Positions 24,360 through 34,483 are shown, counted from the stretch's first letter. The stretch: 60,823 nt of DNA from an uncultured Verrucomicrobia subdivision 3 bacterium (GCA_903918885.1 CAIXFY010000075.1:1-60823), one strand, 5' to 3'. A program made the numbers and translations. The notes: generated from the letters alone by a model not told the origin.

Positions 24360-26153
24360 TTAATTTGCCCAGATGTTGCCTGCAGAGCTGACGGGCATGA
24401 ATTGGTTGTTCCCTAGATATTGCAGTTCCACTGCCGCGCCTTTACTGCCGACGATAGAATTGGTGGTCACCGTGCCAGGCTGCGGGCTGACGCTGGAATA
24501 CAAAATCCCGTTGGTCAGGCCGCCGTTCTTGCTGGCTGCGCCCGCGAAATGGCTGCCGTCCGCGGACATCCACGCGCCAGCCCACAACTGGGTGCTTGTC
24601 GTGAGCGTCGTCCAAGTCGTCCCCATATTCGCTGAGGCGTAAAGCAGTCCGTTACTGACGCCAGCCACGAGCCGCGTGCAATCACTGGAAACCGCCAAGC
24701 AACCCAAATTGCCTGATGGCGCGGAGATGCTTAACCACGTTGAACCACTATTGGTGGAAATTGAAATGCCGCCGCTGATTTTGGCTAGATTCGTGCCGTC
24801 GCCGGAACACGCAATCTTGCCGGTGAAAATTTTACTACCGTCCGCCGTGCAAGCCACAGTGTTGCCCGTGACGTTATTGGAAACCCAGGTTGCTCCGCCG
24901 TTGATTGAACCCCAAATAGTGCCTCCAACTCCAGTGGGCGCGGCGTAAACGATTTGTCCGTTCGCCGAGCACGCGATGGAATTCCACGAACCGGCGAGCG
25001 GGCCAACCCGATTCCAATGTTGACCTGCATCGGTAGAACCATAAATGCCGGTGAAATTTCCCACCGCATACAACCGTCCGCCGTCGGACGAGGCGGCCAC
25101 GCCGAGACAATCGCTGTTCGGCAACGTTGCCACCGGCAGACCAAGCAGGTAGCAGTTCTTGTAGCTGCAAAAATTTCCGAAAATGGACTGCCCGGAGTTG
25201 ACCCGCGCCTGCCAGCCACCTGGGCCAGCGCCCGCTACCCGCACGATGTCGTCAACAAGTAGCGAAGACGACGGCGGCAGATTCACGGCAGCAAATCCGG
25301 TGTTGAACACAAGGTAGCCGGTGTCGGCTGTGGCGTTGGTGGCAACGCTGTTGACCACCAGCCAACCGACCAAACCGTTGCCAAAAAAACTGCCGGTAAA
25401 ATTATTCGCGCGGTTCGTGAAAGTGTTCACTCCGTTAAAATTGTTTGTGCCGGTGGTTGTCATTGGACCGCTAAAATAATTCGATCCAGCGAACGACTGG
25501 CTGTGATCCAACAGGGCGACGTTTGGAGAAAGCCGCGCGTCGGCTACGGTTCCGAAAGTCAACTGGCTTGCGTTCAGGCTGTTCAAGGCCGAACCATTGC
25601 CGCTAAAAGTGCCAACAAAGCTTCCGGCAAAAGTGTTGGCAGCGTTAGAAAAATTCAGCGCTCCGGAATACGCTCCCGCCAATTGGGCAGAAGGCAAAGT
25701 TCCGCTCAATTGCGTGGTGTTGAGACTGCCCAGCAGGTTGCTCGCGCTGGCGGCGAAGATGGCATACGGAACCGGCAAAATCGCCTGGCGCGGAGTGAGC
25801 GCCGTAAAATTCGTCGCACCAGTTGAACGCACGGCGAGTTCAAGCCAGTTGGTTCCGCCGGTGAAGACACCCGTGCCAAAATCCAGTGTCACGATGAAAA
25901 GCCCGTTGGTCACAACCACGGCGGAATTGGTCAGCAACGGACTGACCAGACTTCCGTTCGTCACAGAATTATAAACGGCAAAGCGGAAATCATAGCTGGC
26001 ATTGGCGGGCGCGCCGGCATCATTCAAACGTCCCTGGTAAGTGAAGGCCGTTCCCTGCGCAGAAAGTTTTTGCGCCAGGCCAAGCATGAGCAGCAACAGA
26101 ACAATTTGGATGCGGCAATTCACGGCAGTATATTGAAGTCTGACCGGCGGCAA
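24360..26153 (-). CDS. Large secreted protein with tail-fibre-like and BNR-like repeats
   Basis: A 597-residue exported protein with a signal peptide (IQIVLLLLMLGLAQKLSAQG, cleavage near SAQG). Residues 35-150 contain FTYQGRLNDAGAPANASYDFRFAVY and the PVPYAIFAASASNL pattern, a common verrucomicrobial and phage-tail-like N-domain. Residues 150-270 carry repeats of the N-x-x-Q-L-x-G-T-x-x-A-x-L type. The second half has bladed repeats such as SSDGGRLYAVGNFTGIYGSTDAGQHWNRVG and SADGSHFAGAASKNGG, resembling BNR/sialidase Asp-box blades (S-x-D-x-G-x-x-W). It ends NIWAN, without the FYR tail seen in other exported proteins here. A surface or adhesion role is inferred. Confidence 0.7.
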   Translation of the reverse strand: MPPVRLQYTAVNCRIQIVLLLLMLGLAQKLSAQGTAFTYQGRLNDAGAPANASYDFRFAVYNSVTNGSLVSPLLTNSAVVVTNGLFIVTLDFGTGVFTGGTNWLELAVRSTGATNFTALTPRQAILPVPYAIFAASASNLLGSLNTTQLSGTLPSAQLAGAYSGALNFSNAANTFAGSFVGTFSGNGSALNSLNASQLTFGTVADARLSPNVALLDHSQSFAGSNYFSGPMTTTGTNNFNGVNTFTNRANNFTGSFFGNGLVGWLVVNSVATNATADTGYLVFNTGFAAVNLPPSSSLLVDDIVRVAGAGPGGWQARVNSGQSIFGNFCSYKNCYLLGLPVATLPNSDCLGVAASSDGGRLYAVGNFTGIYGSTDAGQHWNRVGPLAGSWNSIACSANGQIVYAAPTGVGGTIWGSINGGATWVSNNVTGNTVACTADGSKIFTGKIACSGDGTNLAKISGGISISTNSGSTWLSISAPSGNLGCLAVSSDCTRLVAGVSNGLLYASANMGTTWTTLTTSTQLWAGAWMSADGSHFAGAASKNGGLTNGILYSSVSPQPGTVTTNSIVGSKGAAVELQYLGNNQFMPVSSAGNIWAN

Positions 26154-26171
26154 TTCAATGCCGAATAAGAA

Positions 26172-27029
26172 TCATTTTGTCGCCAGTGCCGCAATGATTT
26201 CGGGCGGCGGTTGAAGCTGATTCAGCGTATTGGTTTCAGGCGCACCGGCGGCAACCCACCATTGGAGCAATTGAATTTCGCCGGTGGTCAATTGCGGTTT
26301 GCCGGATGGCGGCATGTGGTCGTCGTGATCAATGGGCAGGAGCAAACGTTGCACCAGCGGGCTTTCGGCGGCGTTGCTTGGTTTTAAAATTACACCATTT
26401 TCGCTGCCGGCTAAAATTGCTGAAAATGAGTCAAGCCGCAGACTGGCCTTAGATTTTTGAGATCCGTGGCAGACGACACATTTGTTTTTAAAAATTGGCT
26501 CGATGACACCGATGAAAATTGGCAGCTGGCGCAGTTCGCTTTCCGAAAGTATCTTTGTCGGAGGTTTTGTGGCAGACAGGCCAAGTAATTTTTTAAACGG
26601 TGAAGGCGCATAACGGGTAAGATAATCGCTGCCGTGAGTCAGTGAGCCGCCCAGATGTCCTGCCGCCATCAACAGCCCGACCGTAAAAAACAAAACCGCA
26701 CGATACGCAGTGACACGGCGACGCTGAAAACAAATTCCCGCAACGGCGGCGGCCAACGCCGTGGCAATGCCCAGCCATTTGTGCCATGCGAGAAGTTTTT
26801 CGTCATAGCCGCCGGCGAGTGACAGCAGCCAGCCGCAAATGGCCGTGACTACCGCCAACGGCACGGCGAACGCGAGAATGAAGCCTGCGCTGGCGGCGGC
26901 ATTTTTGAATTTTGGCAGGAACGCCAACGATTCCAAAACGGCGAGCGCGAAAAGCATACCAATCGGCAGATGAACCAGCAGTGGATGCAGGTGTCCGAGG
27001 AAAAGAAAAATTTCGGGTGGCTGGTGCAA
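26172..27029 (-). CDS. DUF2231 membrane protein fused to a planctomycete-type cytochrome c
   Basis: A 285-residue protein. The first part opens HLHPLLVHLPIGMLFALAV and has four transmembrane helices, matching DUF2231. The C-terminal 110 residues contain a single haem-binding CVVCHGS motif followed by KASLRLDS, and later PSGKPQLTTGEIQLLQWWVAAG, the pattern of the PSCyt1 domain common in Planctomycetes and Verrucomicrobia. It is membrane-bound with the haem domain outside, so an electron-transfer role is likely. No ATG fits; the start is TTG 27029 (or ATT 27035), just downstream of the tRNA-Lys gene, from which it could be co-transcribed. Confidence 0.8.
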   Translation of the reverse strand: MHQPPEIFLFLGHLHPLLVHLPIGMLFALAVLESLAFLPKFKNAAASAGFILAFAVPLAVVTAICGWLLSLAGGYDEKLLAWHKWLGIATALAAAVAGICFQRRRVTAYRAVLFFTVGLLMAAGHLGGSLTHGSDYLTRYAPSPFKKLLGLSATKPPTKILSESELRQLPIFIGVIEPIFKNKCVVCHGSQKSKASLRLDSFSAILAGSENGVILKPSNAAESPLVQRLLLPIDHDDHMPPSGKPQLTTGEIQLLQWWVAAGAPETNTLNQLQPPPEIIAALATK

Positions 27030-27057
27030 GCGAATGTTCTAGGACAGTTGCTAAAAG

Positions 27058-27133
<76 letters not shown>

Positions 27134-27360
27134 AAAAATGACGGCAACGCAATGCCGTGAACGTCTATTCTGGCAGAGGTAAAATTAGAGGCAAGATTTT
27201 TTGGCGCGTTTCGCTGGTTCATTTTGATGCGAACGCGAATCATCTGCAAAGGCCTGTCCGCACATTATCCGACTGGTGCAATCTTCATTTAATTGTAGTT
27301 TATAGAAGAATACCCATGATGTCTTTTTTGACGCGTTAGAAATTTTACAAAGTCGAACGG

Positions 27361-30042
27361 ATGAAGCTGGCTGTAAACCCATTGTCACTGCCGCGTGGAC
27401 CTTTTTATAAAAGTTCCATCACGGTGATATTTTTAACCGTTTTCCATCTTACCGCAACGAGCGTCTGGGCGCTTAATCCAATTCTGCCACCGGGCAGCAA
27501 TTTTGATTTGAGCCATTGGTATCTCCAGTTGCCGACTTCGAATAATATTCTCACCGGCACCAGCGGCAGCATTGATTCTATTCAAACAGCCAGCCTCATG
27601 GCCGGGGCCACTAATGCCTATTTTTATACTGCCCCGGATGGAGCAATGGCGTTCTGGGTGCCAGATAACGGCGCTCACACCGGCGGCTCGGCACACCCAC
27701 GCAGCGAGTTGCGCGAATTGGCAAATGTCAATGATTCATCGGTGAACTGGACGCTTTACGGCAGCAATGTGATGACCGCCCAATGCAAGGTTTTGCAAGT
27801 GCCAGCGGACACCCAAAAGGTGTGTATCGGTCAAATTCATGAGCCCAACACCATGCCGGATGGAAGCGCCGGGGCGAACAATGAGCAAATGATCATGTTC
27901 GATTTGGCCAACCAGACCATCTATGCAAATATAAATCTGGATGGAGATACGAATTCAAGTTTCAGCACTGTTTTTATTTCCGGCACAGGTGTTGCAACGA
28001 ATAAGACCATCAATTACACCATGTCGGTGGTAGAAGGCTTGCTGAAAATTATCGTCAACAACGTCACGAATTCATGGAATCTTTTTAGCGGAAGTAATTA
28101 TCAGGGTCACATCGCTCAAAACTGGGATAGAACTTCTAGCAATACGGTTTACTTTAAGGCCGGCGACTACAATCAAACCGGCAACGCCTGCAACTGTTCC
28201 ACCGACGGCGCAAAGGTTTATTTTTATTCGTTGAATTTATTTCACTCCCCCATCATCAGCAGCCAGCCCACCAATATGGTAGCTCAAGCTGGCAGCAACG
28301 CCGCTTTCACCGTCAGCGCAACTACCAGCGGCATCTTGAATTACCAGTGGATATTTAATGGAACCAACAGTCTGCCAGACATGACCAACGCTACGCTTAC
28401 CCTTTCCAATGTATCGGCGGCAAACGTTGGAAACTATTCCGTGATTGTCAGTGACAGTGTGATTTCCTACAACTCTGTAACCAGCTCGGTCGCGACATTG
28501 ACCGGGGTTTTTCCGCCAGTTGTTACCGCACAGCCAGCCAGCCAGTCCGTGAGCATCGGAAATAACGTCATTTTTGCCGCCAACGCTATCGGCACGCCGC
28601 CGATCACATACAGCTGGTGGTTCAATACCAATAATTTTGTCGCATCCAGCACCAACAACTATCTGACGCTTGCCAATATTTTACCCGCCAATGCTGGACA
28701 ATATTTCGCAGTCGTATCAAACGCCTACGGCTCCGCCACCAGTTCGGTGGCGTCGCTCACAATCATTGATTACGTTTCCAGCACCAATGTTTATTTGGAT
28801 GACCTGTGGTTGGATGGCGACCGCACCAATACCAGCCTACCAACAAATTCGGCTTGGTATGCGTCCCTGCCCGCTTCGCTTTTTGCCACAACCAACGCGT
28901 TGACCGCATTGCCTCCCAACGCGACCAATGCCACCGCTTTCTGGTGGACATATTTTACGACCAATCCGGCAAGCCCGGCGCAATTAAAAGTTGGCGATAC
29001 ACTTCGCGTCACCTTGGCTTTTACGTCCAGCGGAATCAATCCAACCAACAGCCAGAAAGGGTTGCGCTTTGGACTATGTAATTCAAGTTCAAGCGCCCGC
29101 ACATTAGGCGATGGCGCGCTTCCGAATGGTGTTAATGTGACAGGTTATATGCTCAACGCGAACTTCGGACAAGTTTTTGGCGGCAGCCCGACGATGCAGT
29201 TTTTGGAGCGAACCAATCTTCCGGACAGCAATCTCATTTCAACAGTGGCCGATTATTTTTCATTAGGTTCCGGCGGACCGACCAATAGCAGTCCCGGCTT
29301 CAGCAACAACACGCCGTATGTCTTGCAATTTTCCGTAAAGCGCAATGCCAATTCGATGGAGTTATCAGCGACATTCACTAACAGCACCGGCTGGAACGCA
29401 GCCTTTGCCGTCATAGACACCAACGCTTTTATCAGCCCGACTGCTTTCGACACATTTGCCATTCGTTGCGCCACCAACGGCCAGACCGCGACAAATTTCA
29501 CCTTCACAGAATTCAAAGTTGAGTTGCTGGCCACCAACAATCACCCGCCAGTTTCCGGCTCCAGTGCCGTTAGCACCACCATGAACTCGCCGGCATCAAT
29601 TGCGGGAATCAGTCTGCTCGCCAACGCCTTTGATGCCGATGGCGATGCCGTCAGCTTAACGGCTGTCAATCACTGGACCACCAACAATGGAACGGCCTCA
29701 CTTGCCAACGGAATCATCACCTACTCACCGCCGACGAATTTTATTGGAAGTGACCAGTTGAACTACACGCTGACTGATGCACGAGGTGCCACAAGCACCG
29801 GCTATATTTTCCTCACCATCGAATCCGCCATAAAAATCAACCGTGTCTCGCTCACCAACGCGGCAATCCAAATTCAAGCAGGAGGACTGCCTGCAGGAAG
29901 CAATTTTACGGTTTTGGCTAAAAGCAATCTGAACGACACGGCTTGGATCCCAATCGCAACCAATTCAGCCGACATCAGCGGCAATGCCACATTCATCGAC
30001 ACCAATATGGCAAGGCGTTTTTTTCGGTTGAGGTATCCATGA
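27361..30042 (+). CDS. Secreted PL7-type alginate lyase with Ig-like domains
   Basis: An 893-residue exported enzyme with a signal peptide (SITVIFLTVFHLTATSVWA). Residues 40-300 form a polysaccharide lyase family 7 domain with its three hallmarks: RSELREL near residue 117, QIHEP near 157, and YFKAGDYNQ near 263. These hold the residues that bind and cleave uronates, so the substrate is probably alginate, though other glucuronans are possible. Two Ig-like domains follow (residues 300-475, NYQWIFNGTNSLPDMTNATLTLSNV and its neighbour), then a jelly-roll-like region, a cadherin-like domain (FDADGDAVSLTAVN), and a C-terminal tail ending RRFFRLRYP. The tail resembles those of three other exported proteins here. 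Confidence 0.88.
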   Translation: MKLAVNPLSLPRGPFYKSSITVIFLTVFHLTATSVWALNPILPPGSNFDLSHWYLQLPTSNNILTGTSGSIDSIQTASLMAGATNAYFYTAPDGAMAFWVPDNGAHTGGSAHPRSELRELANVNDSSVNWTLYGSNVMTAQCKVLQVPADTQKVCIGQIHEPNTMPDGSAGANNEQMIMFDLANQTIYANINLDGDTNSSFSTVFISGTGVATNKTINYTMSVVEGLLKIIVNNVTNSWNLFSGSNYQGHIAQNWDRTSSNTVYFKAGDYNQTGNACNCSTDGAKVYFYSLNLFHSPIISSQPTNMVAQAGSNAAFTVSATTSGILNYQWIFNGTNSLPDMTNATLTLSNVSAANVGNYSVIVSDSVISYNSVTSSVATLTGVFPPVVTAQPASQSVSIGNNVIFAANAIGTPPITYSWWFNTNNFVASSTNNYLTLANILPANAGQYFAVVSNAYGSATSSVASLTIIDYVSSTNVYLDDLWLDGDRTNTSLPTNSAWYASLPASLFATTNALTALPPNATNATAFWWTYFTTNPASPAQLKVGDTLRVTLAFTSSGINPTNSQKGLRFGLCNSSSSARTLGDGALPNGVNVTGYMLNANFGQVFGGSPTMQFLERTNLPDSNLISTVADYFSLGSGGPTNSSPGFSNNTPYVLQFSVKRNANSMELSATFTNSTGWNAAFAVIDTNAFISPTAFDTFAIRCATNGQTATNFTFTEFKVELLATNNHPPVSGSSAVSTTMNSPASIAGISLLANAFDADGDAVSLTAVNHWTTNNGTASLANGIITYSPPTNFIGSDQLNYTLTDARGATSTGYIFLTIESAIKINRVSLTNAAIQIQAGGLPAGSNFTVLAKSNLNDTAWIPIATNSADISGNATFIDTNMARRFFRLRYP

Positions 30043-30156
30043 CACCCAAGTCCTGCGTTACGATTGCGATACTTGATGGCAAAGCATCAATGGATAATTT
30101 GAGTGCCACCAAATTCCTGATTTGAAACTTTCTTAATCCGCGCTAAAATCTTGGCC

Positions 30157-30792
30157 ATGAATAGTAAGGCTCTGCTGGCGGTTGTATTCGTGGCGACGTT
30201 CGCGTTGTCGCGTATGCCAGGATTATTGCCGCCAAATTTTAGCGCGGCCTATGCGTTTGCCTTTTGTGCTGGCGCATTTTTTAGCGGCGCGCTGGCTTGG
30301 TGGCTGCCACTCGGCGTGATGTTCGCCACGGATATTGGGCTGAATTTTTATTATACGAGCCAAGGCGTCAGCGTCTGGGATTTGCCGAATCTGGAAAACC
30401 AACTGTTCAATTACGCGGCTTTTGCTGTGCTGATTTCTCTCGGTCGCCAGTTCAAAGGGCAAAAATCTTTTTTCAAAATGGTCGGCGGCGGATTATTGGG
30501 CGCCATTTTGTTTTATCTCATCACCAACACTGCATCCTGGCTGTTTAATCCGTTTCACAATCCCGAATACACAAAAAATCTAACCGGCTGGATTACGGCA
30601 TTAACCAAAGGCGTTGGTGGCTATCCCGCCACGTTGGAATTTTTCCGCAACACACTGCTCAGTGGTGGATTGTTCACCGCCTTGTTTTCGGTTTCAGAAA
30701 AATTGACCAACGAATCGCCCGCTGAAAAAAACTCCGGCCAACGCGAGTCTGAAACCGACACGGCGGCAGAACCAGAGGAAGCGCAGGCGTGA
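30157..30792 (+). CDS. DUF6580-type membrane protein
   Basis: A 211-residue membrane protein with about five helices; it begins MNSKALLAVVFVATFALSR. The aromatic and Gly-rich pattern (PPNFSAAYAFAFCAGAFFSG, LPLGVMFATDIGLNFYY, MVGGGLLGAILFYLITNTASW) resembles the DUF6580 family, which is related to ECF-transporter-like S components. The C-terminal 30 residues are polar and acidic. I prefer the ATG at 30157 over the TTG six bases upstream. It overlaps the next gene by GTGA, so the two form an operon. Transport of a small cofactor or metal is possible but not shown. Confidence 0.7.
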   Translation: MNSKALLAVVFVATFALSRMPGLLPPNFSAAYAFAFCAGAFFSGALAWWLPLGVMFATDIGLNFYYTSQGVSVWDLPNLENQLFNYAAFAVLISLGRQFKGQKSFFKMVGGGLLGAILFYLITNTASWLFNPFHNPEYTKNLTGWITALTKGVGGYPATLEFFRNTLLSGGLFTALFSVSEKLTNESPAEKNSGQRESETDTAAEPEEAQA

Positions 30793-31253
30793 AAATCGGC
30801 GTGATTTCTGACACGCACGGCTACCTCGATCCGCGTGTCCAAACCATTTTTACCGGCGTAGATCACATCCTGCACGCAGGCGATATCGGCTACGCCTCTA
30901 TCATCATTGAACTTGGTTTGATTGCGCCGGTCACGGCCGTGCTGGGCAATTGCGATGACAACATCGGCTATCGAATTACCGAAACCGTTGAAGTTGCGCG
31001 GAGAAAATTCCTGGTCCACCACATCGTGAATCCATGGGCGCAGTCGGAAATGCTTGAAGGCCGCATAGCGAAGGAAAAGCCGGATGTGGTCGTGTTTGGC
31101 CATACGCACCAAAAATTCGCCGAGACCATCAACAATATTCTCTTTATAAATCCCGGATACGCTGGCAAGCCTAAAACGGGCGTGGTGCGAAGCGTGGCAA
31201 TTTTGCATCTCGATGGCGAAAAAATCCGTCCGGAGTTCTTTGTTTTGAGTTGA
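30789..31253 (+). CDS. YfcE/MJ0936-type metallophosphoesterase
   Basis: A 154-residue calcineurin-like phosphoesterase. Metal-binding motifs are visible in order: GVISDTHGYLD (D-x-H), LHAGDIGY (G-D), LGNCDDN (G-N-x-D), the HHIVNPW segment replacing the usual H-G-H, and VFGHTHQKF (G-H-T-H). The YfcE group hydrolyses phosphodiesters; the natural substrate is unknown. The start is GTG 30789, overlapping the previous stop. A terminator follows at 31343-31381. Confidence 0.85.
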   Translation: MKIGVISDTHGYLDPRVQTIFTGVDHILHAGDIGYASIIIELGLIAPVTAVLGNCDDNIGYRITETVEVARRKFLVHHIVNPWAQSEMLEGRIAKEKPDVVVFGHTHQKFAETINNILFINPGYAGKPKTGVVRSVAILHLDGEKIRPEFFVLS

Positions 31254-31342
31254 TAGATTTCGTTAAATTCGGCAGCAGTAAAAAATCGGGCGATGAATTC
31301 CGTTTTGACTCAAACCACATCTTGATTGTCGCTTTGTTGGAC

Positions 31343-31381
31343 AAGAAGCGCCAAAACACCTGTTATTTTGGGCTTCTTTTT
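31343..31381 (+). terminator. Terminator after the phosphoesterase gene
   Basis: AAGAAGC-G-CCAAAA pairs with TTTTGGGCTTCTT (one bulged G), loop of nine bases, followed by a TTT run. It ends 43 bp before the pseudopilin operon. Confidence 0.8.
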
Positions 31382-31423
31382 GGTATGGAGACTGCTACGT
31401 TTGAATTGGTAAACAATTGATTT

Positions 31424-31924
31424 ATGCCGTTACGTTTGAACCAGCTTGAACCCTTGAGAAAGAAATTGGGTTTTACTTTGATTGAGACGGTGATTTCAGT
31501 GGCGATTCTGGCGATGGTTATTTCTGGTTTGGTTTACGGCTATGTGCAAGCCAACCGCGTAGCCGAATGGAGTGCGATGTCGCTGGCTGCTCAGTCTTAT
31601 GCCAGTCAAGGCGCTGAACAGGCACGCGCGGCGGACTGGCGTCCACGGGATCCCAAGCCGGCGTCAGGGTCATCGACTGGCCCGGGAACTATGGATGAGT
31701 TGCCGCCAACGAATTACACCCAGATTGATTTTATGGATGTTCCGTTCAAAGGCCAACCCACCAATACCGACTTTGGCTTTTGGGAGACGAACAACATAAC
31801 CATAACAACGGTGCAGGCCAATCCTCCGCTGCGTCAAATTCGTTCAGATTGTATTTGGACTTATTCCGTTACCGGATCTAAGCACACCAATACTGTGATT
31901 TTATTGCGAGCGCCCGACCAATGA
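31424..31924 (+). CDS. Pseudopilin-like protein (PilV type)
   Basis: A 166-residue prepilin-like protein. The N-terminus is positively charged (LRKKLG) and then carries the prepilin peptidase motif G|FTLIETVISVAILAMVISG, with the conserved Glu at position +5 of the mature protein; the following 20 hydrophobic residues are the pilin helix. The rest is short, polar and shows no domain. The layout (small pseudopilins, then a large PilX-like protein) recalls the Verru_Chthon cassette proteins B, C and A of Verrucomicrobia. It overlaps the next gene by ATGA, so translation is coupled. Confidence 0.8.
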   Translation: MPLRLNQLEPLRKKLGFTLIETVISVAILAMVISGLVYGYVQANRVAEWSAMSLAAQSYASQGAEQARAADWRPRDPKPASGSSTGPGTMDELPPTNYTQIDFMDVPFKGQPTNTDFGFWETNNITITTVQANPPLRQIRSDCIWTYSVTGSKHTNTVILLRAPDQ

Positions 31925-32544
31925 AAACCATCATTCCAGCTTCACAAAAACGGCCGAAAGTTTTCTGGCTCGCATTTTCACTGGTCGAGCTGATGGTCAC
32001 CATGGGGGTTTTTTCATTGCTGATTATTGCGATGGTTTCAGTGCAGCTGTTTGCCGCGCGGGTCTATACGCTGGCAGCGACAAAACTGATTGCCTGCACC
32101 GGAGGGCGGGAGACGATGAACATGCTGCGTGACCAAATTCGTTCCGCTAAGATTGTTTATGTGGGCACTTACAGCAATTCGCAATTCGCCGTCATTCCAT
32201 CGGGGCAATCCCAAGTTGGCAATGCTCTGCAAATCTGCCCAAGCAACACCGTCGGCGCATCAAACTTCATCGTTTATTACATGGATCCCAGCCGGACCAA
32301 CATGTGCAGTATTAGCAATGGCGTTGTCAATGTTTTGGCCACTTGTATCACCAATTACAACTGCTTCTGGGCAGAGGACTATCAGGGCAATGTTATGACA
32401 AATTATTTAAACAATCCGGTTATCCGCATGCAGATGCAATTTGTTCAGTGGGAATACCCCATTGCTCATGTCGGTGGCAGTGGAGCCAACGCATATGACT
32501 ATTACTATTTGCGGACACGCATTACCCGCCGGTCCAAATCTTGA
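31921..32544 (+). CDS. Pseudopilin-like protein (PilW type)
   Basis: A 207-residue protein with a prepilin-like N-terminus: a basic start (MKTIIPASQKRPKVFWLA), then FSLVELMVTMGVFSLLIIAM with the conserved Glu at +5 of a mature F-S-L-V-E. The peptidase site residue before F is Ala rather than the usual Gly. The C-domain has four Cys residues (CTGG, CPSN, CSIS, CITNYNC), which suggests disulfides. Together with the previous gene and the next it looks like a minor-pilin set. Confidence 0.78.
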   Translation: MKTIIPASQKRPKVFWLAFSLVELMVTMGVFSLLIIAMVSVQLFAARVYTLAATKLIACTGGRETMNMLRDQIRSAKIVYVGTYSNSQFAVIPSGQSQVGNALQICPSNTVGASNFIVYYMDPSRTNMCSISNGVVNVLATCITNYNCFWAEDYQGNVMTNYLNNPVIRMQMQFVQWEYPIAHVGGSGANAYDYYYLRTRITRRSKS

Positions 32545-32553
32545 TAACTTGCC

Positions 32554-34407
32554 ATGAGATTATTTTCACACACCAAAAAAAATGGCGGCCAAGCAGGTTA
32601 TGCCCTGATGATGATTTTATGCTTTTTGGCAATCAGCCTGATTGTTTTTGGCGTTATGTTATGCTGGGTGTATTCCAACTCCAAAATTGTCAACCGAAAC
32701 AATCTTTTTAATCAATCAGAGGCCGCTGCCGAGTCGGCGGCCGAGATCGCCGTAACAACGATGCAACGTGATTTTACTTACCAAAGTTTGAACCCAGTGA
32801 ATTCGTATGCGACTCAAGTTCCCAACCAGACCGGATGGCCTCAGCAATTTAAAATCAGCGACATCAATGGAACGACAAACCAGATTACCGTGTCCATCGG
32901 CACCACCAACTGGGTGGTATTAAATTCCCGGTATGCCGGATTATACGGTCTGGGTCAGACATGTATTGTCACAGCGGCGGCATCGCCCCTAAATGTCGGC
33001 AACATAGATCTTACTGCGTATGTGAAGGAAGAGATATGGTTTGGAGCCATTCCACTGTTTCAGTTTGCGATTTTCTATAACATGGATTTGGAATTTAATC
33101 CCGGTGCAGCCATGACTATCAATGGACATGTGCATTCCAATCAAAACATCTATGCCACTGGATCCAGTTCGGGTTCGCCGCTCACATTCAGTGACATTGT
33201 TGAGGCCGCATTAAGTTATCAATCTTCACCGAATCCGAATGACCCACAAAATGGCAGCCGTTCCGGCAACGTGAACTTTACAATTGGAACCAACAACCCC
33301 CTCTCAAATGTGGACTCTTTGATTCTGCCCATTGGCACAAACAATTCTGCTTCAGCAGTGGCCGCCATTTTAGGCCTCCCGCCAAGTGCCATCGCCGCAC
33401 CCAATCCGGCCGCCTATTACGAATCCAACCAAATTTATTTCTTCAATGAGGCAGACATCATTGTTTCCAATGCCTCAAACGGAACCAATATTACAGTTTA
33501 CTACCAAAATCCTAACAACTCAAGTTCCCCACTAACGACGCTGCCAAAGGATGTGACCAATATTGTTAGCTCAGTGACGAACACTTATTACTCGTTTCTG
33601 ACCAATGTGTCATTTTATGATTATCGCGAGCAGGACACGATAAAAGCACTTCAAATAGATGTATCAAAATTTAATAAATGGCTCACCAACCAATCCGGTG
33701 CGGGCGGATACACTTTGAATGCCAATCAAGCCGCTGCCGTAGGGACTTTGAGCAAGGGGCATGGCATTAATTCCATCTACGCTTATAACAACATATCGCC
33801 AGCCGCTGGCATCTCTAATAATCCAGGCATCCTGCCGGCGGTGCGAGTGGTGAATGCCACCAATTTGCCTTCCGCCGGGCTCACGGTGGTGACACCACAA
33901 CCGCTATACGTAAAAGGCGATTATAACACCACCACGAACGGTGTAAATTTCTCCAAGACTCTTGGTGGCACCACGAATAACACCGTGCCCGCCGCCCTCA
34001 TCGGTGACGCCATTACAGTTCTTTCGGCCAACTGGAGTGACAACAATACTGCCGCCACCAGCATTGGTTCGCGCAATGCTGCCGCTACCTGCATCAACGC
34101 CGCCTGTCTGGAAGGCATCGTGCCGACTAGTCAGGATGGCCTCGGGACTTGGTATTACAGCGGTGGTGTTGAAAATTTTCTGCGTCTGCTCGAAAACTGG
34201 AGCGGCATCACACTTACATACAATGGCTCCATCGTTGTGATGTTCACCAGCCAATACGCTACCAATTTCTGGCCGGGAACGGGTTCCGTTTACAATCCCG
34301 CAACTCGTAGTTGGGGCTTTGATGTAAACTTCAAACAGCAGAACAATCTACCGCCACTCACTCCACAGGTTCGCGCGATGATCCGTGGAAATTACACGGC
34401 ATATTAA
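32554..34407 (+). CDS. Large PilX-like minor-pilin or tip protein
   Basis: A 617-residue protein with a PilX-like N-terminus: the GYALMMILCFLAISLIVFGVM helix, then a long helix SEAAAESAAEIAVTTMQRD typical of PilX and Verru_Chthon cassette A. No Glu occurs at +5, so it may not be methylated as a true pilin. The remainder is Asn/Ser/Thr-rich and probably beta-stranded, with segments such as FYNMDLEFNPGAAMTINGHVHSNQNIY. It is likely to be exported to a pilus tip or the surface. It follows the PilW-like gene by nine bases and converges on the NHL gene. Confidence 0.72.
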   Translation: MRLFSHTKKNGGQAGYALMMILCFLAISLIVFGVMLCWVYSNSKIVNRNNLFNQSEAAAESAAEIAVTTMQRDFTYQSLNPVNSYATQVPNQTGWPQQFKISDINGTTNQITVSIGTTNWVVLNSRYAGLYGLGQTCIVTAAASPLNVGNIDLTAYVKEEIWFGAIPLFQFAIFYNMDLEFNPGAAMTINGHVHSNQNIYATGSSSGSPLTFSDIVEAALSYQSSPNPNDPQNGSRSGNVNFTIGTNNPLSNVDSLILPIGTNNSASAVAAILGLPPSAIAAPNPAAYYESNQIYFFNEADIIVSNASNGTNITVYYQNPNNSSSPLTTLPKDVTNIVSSVTNTYYSFLTNVSFYDYREQDTIKALQIDVSKFNKWLTNQSGAGGYTLNANQAAAVGTLSKGHGINSIYAYNNISPAAGISNNPGILPAVRVVNATNLPSAGLTVVTPQPLYVKGDYNTTTNGVNFSKTLGGTTNNTVPAALIGDAITVLSANWSDNNTAATSIGSRNAAATCINAACLEGIVPTSQDGLGTWYYSGGVENFLRLLENWSGITLTYNGSIVVMFTSQYATNFWPGTGSVYNPATRSWGFDVNFKQQNNLPPLTPQVRAMIRGNYTAY

Positions 34408-34483
34408 AATAGATTGATTCGAGGGATTTTAGCGCTAAAAGATTTTGCCTTCGACCACGGCTTCTTCCAATCGAATGTTCCAA

